DNA of 64,000 nt from Tetracentron sinense (taxonomy: Eukaryota; Streptophyta; Magnoliopsida; Trochodendrales; Trochodendraceae). The notes under the pieces are model-generated. The model worked only from the letters and a program-made list of their open reading frames with translations. It made no database searches and had not been told where the DNA came from. The position numbers and the translations under genes are program-made. This document shows, piece after piece, positions 56,284-64,000 of the stretch. Positions within the stretch are counted from its first letter, which is position 1, and every line of letters begins with the position of its first letter. The stretch is from positions 23,188,547 to 23,252,546 of the forward strand of contig CM026556.1 in assembly GCA_015143295.1 (NCBI GenBank). The letters are read 5' to 3'.

Positions 56284-58110
56284 TGAAAAAATTCGGTAAA
56301 CCTCAAATCCGATGTTTGAGTTTAGAACTCACAAGTTTGAGGGGATGGTTAGGTTTCCCTACAATTCTATCTACCCTTTTTATTATTTAACAATTAAGTT
56401 TAGGGATGATGAATTTAAGTGATGAAATAGGAAAAACAATCAAACCATAACATAGGATTTTTACGTGGAAACCCTTCCGAGAAAAACCACGAGACCTAGT
56501 CCAGTCATGAGAATCAACTAAGACAAAGTTAACAAAAACTTACAAGACTTGAACTTGACTCCTTCGGACTTGACACTACGATCCTTCAGTTCTTAGTCCT
56601 CCACGCCTCGAAAAGTCATCACGTACTCATAAGTCCCGTGATCAACCACACCCACTCGTACTTCTCTTTGTGTCTCAAAAACAATCCACTATCTTCCGAT
56701 CGATCTCCATTAATGACGGCTTCGGATTCCACCGACCAAATCACACTACCACGATCCTTCTCGGATCGATCTCTTTCGCAAAGGCTCCGGAACACTCCGG
56801 CCAAGTTGTTCTATCTAGAACAGGTTGATGATTTGATAAGAATCAATTCCTAGATGGACTCCTTCAATGGACAAGTCCAAACAAGCAAGAATGGAGCTTT
56901 AGGCATGCAAACTCTAGGATGAAAGCAACCAACAAAGGGAAGCAGAACAAAGTGTTTCCAGAGTTTTATGAACTCAAGATATAGCTTAAAGTACTCTTAA
57001 CACACTCCCAAAATCCAAATTTTCTTAGTGGGGGTTCTAGTTATATAGGGAATCAAAAACCAAGTTTAGAGGTTGCTAAAATCCAAGAAGGAAGTTGCCA
57101 AAATAGCCAAAAAGGCAAAAAAATCGATTTGGAAGAATTCCCATATCAGGGTCGACCCTAGGAGACACTTGGGTCGACCCTAAGAGACACTTGGATTGAC
57201 CCAAATGTGGAGTTGGGTCGACCCAAGTATCCTCCAAGGTCGACCCTGGATTTTTCAACGTTTTGCCTCAATTTCCCATACATTATTTTGCATACTCAGG
57301 GTCGACCCTCAATGGTCAAGGTCGACCTTGAGGTTAAAACTTGATTTTCAAACTTCATTTTTGGCTCTTGCACCCTTCATGAAAGTTGTAACTGTTTTCC
57401 ACACGGTTGATTTGATATATTGTGGAGCAAATTCTGAGCTAGGGTTTGGGAGATATGCCACCTACAAGTAACCTTAGTTTTTTGAAAAATTTCAGAATTT
57501 TAAACTTGTTTTGCACTACATATCTCATCACCTAGGGTCCATATGATTAGTCTAGATTACTTACCACCTAAGGTATCATATTAGATTTATTCTAAGTCAA
57601 TTTCCACCTATGGTAGCATGGTATCTAGGTCACTTACAATCCTATGAAGGAAATGATCAACCGAGTCGATCAACCGAGTCTTCAACGGTCTTCAACTTCA
57701 CTTGTAGTGGATGCTTGACGGTAATGATACAAGATACACACCTAATCACCTAGACTCACTTTTTTTGACACCAGAATAAGTCAATTGAAAAAAATGGACT
57801 TTTCAATGTCCCCATTTGGCAATTCTGTGGCAAAACCAACTGAAGTACATGACTTGACACAAACTCACCCAAACACGTCAAAACTGTGAATTAGGGCATT
57901 ACATGACTCCAACACTATTACATGACACCGTTGGACAAATCATCTTAAATTAAGACACTTAAGCTCTTGTCAAGTAAAATCTATATACTGCCACCCTGCA
58001 CCTGCACATGCTCATAACAAAAAACCCAGTGAAGCATATATGGAATATGAAAATACATAAACACAGGTAATGCGAGGACTGTACTGAACTAGGAAAATAC
58101 TACCCTAACA
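56284..58110 (-). repeat. 3' LTR of the gag-only element, copy 2
   Basis: On the minus strand it begins TGTTAGGGTAG right after the purine tract and ends ATTTTTTCA. It holds GGGTCGACCC-type palindromes at 57145-57335 and a TATA-like ctatataac (minus strand) near 57035. Confidence 0.75.
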
Positions 58111-58636
58111 TTCTCCCCCTTTTTTGCACAATTATCAAAGGTAGGCAAAAGGCCAATATCCCAAAAAATATACCAATTTAGCACATGAGAAATATCAAGG
58201 CAATCACAGTACAACCAATCAAATGCAGACAATGAGGGGATTAAAGAGTGGGGAACAAACTAGAAGTATAAAGCACAAACCCCCCCCCCCTCAATAACTC
58301 AAGCACAAACTCCCCCTCAACAACTCAACTTGATATTCTCCCCCTAAGATCAAGGACACCACCAAAAATAGAGCACCTATGTTAGAAAGGCCCATGCCAA
58401 ACAAAAATTAAAAAACATAATACTAATAAAAAAAATCATGTGCCACACAAACATGCATCAAAAGCATTCCAAGCAATAGTAATTTAAAATTACAAATCCA
58501 ATGAAGAACATGATTAGTTAGTCCAACTGAGGATACACATTTAACTAAATCTCATGGAATGCTAAAGCATAGCCAATTCACTTAGTCACATATAGTGAAT
58601 AGTTCAAAATGAAGCAATATGTGTGTAGTGGCGGTC

Positions 58637-61600
58637 TTTTTTTTTTTTTTTTTTTTTATATATAAAGCCACTCGGAAGGAGTGGGGGGTTTGATAGACCC
58701 CTACCTGTTTATTAAAGAAGAAAAAATAATGGGGGGGGGGGGGGGACATAAACTTACCCCTACAACCGACCACTATAGAGAAGGGGGGGGACATAAAACC
58801 TTACCCCTGCTCGACGACCAAACCAAAGAGGAAGGCCAACCCCTTCCCCTAACACAAATACATGGGAGGACCTAAAATCAAAACCCCAACAAAGACCGAA
58901 CTAACTAGAATCTAATATTGAATAAATTAGACCGATCGATGCGAATCAATCCCTTCATTGGCGAAGGACAATCCTGGATAGCTCTGAAAATTTTCCTATC
59001 CTGATACCTGCAAGCTTCTTTGGATAAATAGTCCGCGATCTAGTTGTTTTCTCTGTATGTATGCTGAAAAATAAAATTGCACTTACTTTTCAGACTGATG
59101 ATATTTTTCCACCAGTTCCAAGCTGTCCAAGGAGGCTCAATGATTCCATTGAGCACTTCAATCATAATTTTTGAGTCACTTTCCACCACAATATTGGTAT
59201 AACCAGATTTTTCACATAATAGACACCCCTCCCAAATTGCTCTAATTTCAGCAATTGAGTTGGTTTCATGTCCAAAACAATGATAGAAAGCAAACACCAA
59301 ATTACCTTGAGAGTCTCGAAGAATTCCCCCACCACCACTAATGTCTGGACGAGCTGCCCCATCTGTGTTGAGTTTATACCAGCCCGGAGAAGGACTTAAC
59401 CATTTAGTAATCAATGGTCTTTTAGTTCTAGGTAAAACCATTTGAATATCAAAAAATTCAGTTAACTCTTTATCCTGCCGACTAAGATTTCTTGTGAATG
59501 TCCAAATCTTCGCCAAGTCTTTTACCCATTCAAAGATTTTCTTGATGACTGTCCTAAGAGAGCTTTTGTTGTTATCATACCTTGCCTTGTTCCGAAATAG
59601 CCAAATCTCCCAACAAATCACCATCGGAAGAATGTTGCACAGATAACCTTTAACTGAGCCCTTTTTACTATTCTGGAAAAATCTCATAATTCGAGTATGG
59701 ATAGTGTCTTCATCAAAGCACTGAATATTTAAAACAGCCCCCACTTGGTTCCAAATCTTAGAAGCTAAATCACCTTGGCAGAAGATATGGGACAACGATT
59801 CTCTATTTGGAGTTACACAACATTCACATTTACTAGACAAAGCAATTCCTTTCGCTTGCACATTTAGATCAACCGAAATAGAGTTATGAAAGATTTTCCA
59901 TATAATAACCGAAATTTTAGTGGGAATAGCCTTCTTCCATACAAACGCAGCCCAATCAACATTAGGAGCACTATCACGAATACAATCCCAGCAAGACTTG
60001 GTCGAAAATCTCCCTGAACTTTCTTTTTTCCATATGATACGGTCCTCTTGATTAGTTAAAACCAAGGTATTCTGTAATAATTTTTGATGCATGTCACTAG
60101 GAAGGTAATTTAGCTCCTCGTTTCTCCAAGCTCCATGAACCCACACATCTTTGATAATAGGGAACAAATCTGGATATGCTGAAACCGATTCTATCAATGG
60201 TTTATCCTCCAGCCATAAATCAAACCAGAAATTTGTATCTTCCCCGTTCCCGATTAGCCATTTGCAATTGAGCAATGTTTTTTTAATCCACCTCCCAATG
60301 CTTAACCAATTTTTTGGGCCTTTTAGGAAACTTTTAATAATCCATGAGTGATTGTTATTCAAATATTTACTTCTGAAATAAGAGGACCATAAGCTCTTAT
60401 GGTATATAATCTTCCATGCCATTTTCATCCTGAAAGCATCCGCAACATCCACCAGTTTCCTTATTCCCAGACCTCCTTCATCACGAGGTTTAGAAATTTT
60501 CTTCCAGGAGACCCAATGAGCTCTATTATTTCCCTCGTAATCGTTCCAGAAAAAAGAAGCAAATATTCCTTCAATCCTCTGAATCACTCCTTTCGGAATA
60601 TTGGATCCCATCAACGTATGAATAGGCATAGAGGATAGCACATGCTTCAACAAAATAAGTTTTCCCCCGTTGGACAACATTTTTCCTTTCCAACCCTCTA
60701 TCTTATTTCTGACTTTGATTATAATATAATCATAGTAAACATTCTTCACTCGCCCGCAAAAGATGGGGATGCCCAAATACCGAAAAGGGAACGAATCAAT
60801 AGCAATTCCACTACAGGTAACCAGCCTACCACGATCTCTCTCAGATTTTGTATCAGCTACATACATCGCGCTCTTTTGCTTATTAACTTTTTGCCCCGAA
60901 GCTGCTTCATAAGCTGACACAAACTTGAAGAGCTGCTGAATAGATTTTTTCTGTCCATTACAGAAAATAAGCGTATCGTCAGCAAACAACAAATGAGATA
61001 TAGGGATGGCATTTCTGGATGTTCTAAAATAACCAACTTTGCTTGTTTGGAAAATCTTCTTCAAACCTCTGCTCAGAACCTCTTCTGCCAATATGAACAA
61101 AGCTGGGGAAAGAGGATCCCCTTGTCTCAGACCCCGGGAGGACTGAAAAAATCCATGCATTCTACCGTTCAAGATAACTGAGAAAAATGGAGAAATAATA
61201 CACCCTTTTATGAGCTTCAACACTTTATCATTAAACCCAAATCTCTGCAGAACTCGAATAAGAAAGTCCCACTCAAGTCTATCGTATGCTTTAGCCATAT
61301 CCAATTTGAAAATCACATTCCCACCTCTTACTTTCCTGTTTATATTCGTAGCTAGATCTTGAGCCATGGAAATATTATCAATTATATTTCTCCCTTTAAC
61401 AAAAGCAGACTGTTCTTCAGCAATTAACTTGGGAAGGAGCATACCTAGCCGAGTAGCAATCACTTTTGCAATGATTTTATAAAAAACATTACATAAACTA
61501 ATCGGTCTGAAATCAGCAAAGGTCTTCGGATTCTCAACTTTAGCAATAAGACAAAGCAACGTTGCATTAATAGCTCATGGAATAAACCCATACTCGAAGA

Positions 61601-61790
61601 TATACTGAATTGCAGCAACCAAGTCAACTTTGATAATTTCCCAACAATGTTGAAAAAACATACCTGAAAACCCATCTGGACCTGGAGCACCAGAGACCGA
61701 CATATCAAAAACCACAGTGCCAATTTCAGTGACATCCGGCATTTTACAAATCTTTTTGTTTTCTTCATCTGAAACCAAAAGCGGATTCTG
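58637..61790 (-). mobile_element. L1-type LINE, 5' truncated, nearly open ORF2
   Basis: Minus strand, with the poly-A seen as poly-T at 58637-58657. The ORF2 frame runs from about 61788 to its natural stop at 58905-58907 with only two stops in between, at 61575-61577 and at 59037-59039. Domains: GPDGF region, RT (KLDMAKAYDRLEWDF; FADDTLIF), zf-RVT (VWKKAIPTKISVIIWK, CECC, HIFCQGDLASKIW) and RNase H (LNTDGAA, SIAEIRAI, VVESDSKIMIEVL). The endonuclease and ORF1 are missing. It sits inside the gag-only element (compare 14770-14790, where the sequence is uninterrupted), so it is younger than that element. Confidence 0.92.
58905..61788 (-). pseudogene. LINE ORF2 polyprotein (RT and RNase H), two stops
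   Basis: The longest open piece is 839 codons (59040-61559), with the RT Asp87 (KLDMAKAYD) and the FADD pair at 192-195. Beyond the stop at 59037-59039 the same frame continues with IADYLSKEACRYQDRKIF, the RNase H end, to 58905. Upstream of the TGA at 61575 it continues with GAPGPDGFSGMFFQHCW. Both stops are one C-to-T change from sense: TGA from CGA (Arg) and TAG from CAG (Gln, as in xNQIADYLS). The enzyme would copy its own RNA at a nicked target, but this copy lacks the endonuclease. Confidence 0.88.
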
Positions 61791-62739
61791 GAGATACTAA
61801 ATCAAGATTTCTTTCCCATTCCAAGGATATAACATTAACCACTAAGGGGACTCCGGAGATATACATCTTAGAAGTCAAACCTAATTAGATCCAGATATGA
61901 TGATTTTTTACATTTTAGTGCTCCTTTATCCATTTTATTTGACCAAATATTTTTTTCTTTTAATTTTTGTCAAATACCTCCAAACATTGTAAGATATCTT
62001 TTGATGTTTTTTATTTGAATATATCTTTGCATGCAATGATGGCTTTCACACTATCCAGATAGGTAGTCCTGGCTATTGGCAGCAGGGGCTTTTACTCTAG
62101 TAACCCAGATAGATACCTACTGTCCACCTAGGTAGCCATTTCATATTGTTTACATCCAATAGTGACTTCACACTAGCCCAGTAGGTAGCCATTTTCATTG
62201 CAACAACTTTTGCTCATGGAGGATACACAAAATGGGGATGACTAACAAAATGGTCATTCTAGATTGGTCATCCAAGGCCACACTATTGGGATAAGTCAAA
62301 CAACTACAAATTGGAAAATAGACCTCTCAACAGAATCAGACAAAGTGCATGTGAAATTTGTAAAGCATACACACATGAATAAGTCTCTAACTGTTCAAGA
62401 TAAAACCGATCTAATTTTTAGCCTAACAAAGAGACTATGAAGGTGATATATCCTCAATCAGTAACAAACTCATGTTCAACCCTGGACAAGTATAGAATCA
62501 CACAAGGGATGCAGATCATGCAAGTCAAACAAGATCAACATGACAAAAATATTTTTGGATTTAAGATTTTTTTAATGTTTTTGGATTTTTCAAAATAAAG
62601 AAAACAGAAAAACATACCAAAGCAAATAAAGACTAGTAAAAAGAAAGACTACTAGTATACACAGATAGCATAGCACTAGGACAAGATATATCACTAACAG
62701 CACACCCTAGGCTATGACAGGCACGGGCTAAGTAAAGTC

Positions 62740-63780
62740 CTTCAGGTCTTCCTTTCTCACCCAAACGGTTTTAGAAGTTTGATTGACCCTTTGGTCTCTA
62801 ACCGTTTCAATTGAGATATGTATGACCTTTTGCCTCTTCCTCCTGTTCCTCATTTTTCAAGATTGAGTCCTAGAATTATGGCGGGTATTATGGTTCTCTC
62901 CATTACCTCCTCTATATCTAGCAGGAGGAGTGTCATGACCATGCCACTGTCTAGAGTTATCATAGATATTCAATATATCATCATTTAACTTCTTTGAAAT
63001 CTCCACTAGGATATCAACTCTCCTTTGAAGATTCTCATTTAAGTTATTTTGGTTCTCAAAACCATGATTGGGCATTCTTCGAAGTTTAGGACATTTGAGG
63101 CTTAATATGACCCTTCACTCCACATCTATGACATGTAGGAATGAATTTCTGAGTAGAAAGGTCTTTCCCTTTAGCAGGAGGGTGCCTTGTAGCACCAGGC
63201 TCAGTGTTCGAGGTGGATGGAGTTCCCTTATTATCTCCACACCTCTGATTTTGCTCAAGATCAACCAACTTGATTTCAAGACTTGTCCTTTGATCAAGAC
63301 AAACATGCAAATCAGATTGAAGAAGCTGAGTCTTGGCAAGGAGGGACACCTTCTCTTCCTCAAGCTGTGGTACAAGAGCTCTCAACCTTGAAGCCACTTA
63401 GTCTAAGGCTTTTCCATTTCAATAGATTTGATCTTTTTGGACATGAAAAAATGAACCTTTTTTAGCTTTAGGCATTCCTGAAATAGTTCATCATAAGCTG
63501 CCTCAAGGTCTCCCTCAGAATCTGAGTCATTCTGACTCTCATCATCTTCTTCACCATCACTACAGTGTTGGTTACTCACAGCATTTGAAGAAGATTCCTC
63601 AATCCCAGATAAGGATGCAGTGAATGCCACATAACCCCTAGTTTCCTCACAAGAAGAACTATCTGATTCCTCAGATTCAGATTCACTGTCATCCCTTGTC
63701 TTGCCCTTAAATCTTTTCTTATTAGAGCATTCAGCGGCAATATGGTTGTACCCTTGTCATTAATAGCATTGAACATTTAG
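62740..63780 (-). mobile_element. Gag of the gag-only element, copy 2
   Basis: A first zinc knuckle is readable near 63730-63775 (CFNC ... HIAAEC). It is followed by an acidic stretch (SESEES; SDSEGDLEAAYDELFQECLK), a coiled coil (RLRALVPQLEEEKVSLLAK), a second knuckle CHRCGVKGHIKPQ near 63110-63150 and the basic tail (HGHDTPPARYRGGN). It matches 15720-16560 of copy 1 closely. Confidence 0.8.
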
Positions 63781-63889
63781 GGATTTCTTGTCCACAGTTT
63801 TAAAATGTTTATTGTTTTCAAAGTGCTTGAACTTGGGCTTTTCAAGAGATTTTTGTCCTTTCGGATTAAATCTCTTATTATTATTTTTA

Positions 63890-64000
63890 ATTCAATTTAA
63901 AAAAATGGGGGGGGGGGGGGGGGGTTATAAAACCTTACCCCTACAAAGACACAATCAGAGGGGGCATAAAACCTTACCCCAAAGGAGACGCAACAAGGGG
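63890..64000 (-). mobile_element. 3' tail of another LINE of the same family
   Basis: After a poly-G run (63907-63923) come ttataaaaccttacccctac and cataaaaccttaccccaaag. The same words occur in the 3' untranslated region of the LINE at 58745-58810. The body of the element would lie beyond the window end. Confidence 0.6.

Larger units (their letters stand above)
56284..63900 (-). mobile_element. Gag-only Ty1/copia-like LTR element, copy 2
   Basis: Minus strand: 3' LTR 56284-58110, purine tract (aaaaaagggggagaa on the minus strand, about 58111-58126), non-coding stretch, then gag parts from 62740 to about 63780. A LINE lies at 58637-61790. Without it, the distance from gag to LTR matches copy 1, and again there is no pol. 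The 5' end is beyond the window or cut by the LINE tail at 63900. Broken. Confidence 0.78.

Noticed and set aside
57700-57783. 57783 as the boundary of the gag-only element's 3' LTR
   Set aside because: Copy 1 stops matching near there, but in copy 2 the purine tract followed by TGTTAGGGTAG puts the LTR start at 58110, so the match loss reflects the end of copy 1's fragment.

Overview
This window is nuclear DNA of a flowering plant, most likely a woody eudicot or magnoliid. The reasons are the Ty3 (Tekay and Tat type) and Ty1-like LTR elements, plant L1-type LINEs with a C-terminal RNase H, plant Helitrons, hAT and Mutator MITEs, long AT-rich spacers and one plant-specific receptor kinase. 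I cannot name the species. I see no bacterial operons, CRISPR arrays or intact RNA genes.

Only one host gene looks functional: an intronless G-type lectin S-receptor-like kinase at 40841-43198 (+), complete at 785 aa. About 11.4 kb upstream, in the same orientation, lies a second copy of its promoter and first codons (about 27543-29543). That copy is dead: it stops after the signal peptide. Both promoter copies carry the same decayed plastid trnR-ACG-like stretch and the same SINE-like repeat, so these predate the duplication. A Helitron sits in the dead copy's promoter, and the live gene keeps the empty site.

Layout: 1-2190 LINE fragment (+). 2308-2677 Harbinger-type MITE. 3178-4214 start of a Ty3 element (+). 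4215-22503 an old Tekay-type Ty3 element (-), split by a Tat-like LTR element (+, 12138-21802, TSD aatac). The Tat-like element itself contains a gag-only Ty1-like element (-, 14075-18189) and a block of tandem repeats. 23130-25186 tail of a further Tekay-type element (-). 25187-35020 Helitrons, foldback elements and hAT/Mutator MITEs around the dead kinase copy. 35024-39014 a Mutator-like element with about 200 bp terminal inverted repeats that carries an exon of tubulin-folding cofactor B, i.e. a Pack-MULE. 39308-43560 the live kinase with promoter and 3' region. 43561-52900 AT-rich spacer with small LTR relics, a MITE and an assembly gap (52708-52765). 52900-56283 3' part of an LTR element (+). 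56284 to about 63900 second copy of the gag-only element (-), split by an almost open L1-type LINE (58637-61790). 63900-64000 tail of another LINE of the same kind.

The points most worth following are: a GTCGAC-centred palindromic repeat module just upstream of the TATA box in four different LTR families; the Pack-MULE with the cofactor B exon; the paired live and dead kinase promoters; and the gag-only LTR family present in two copies. All LTR elements here are broken fossils. Coordinates of element ends were read by eye from repeats and are good to a few bases where a TSD is quoted, otherwise to tens of bases.
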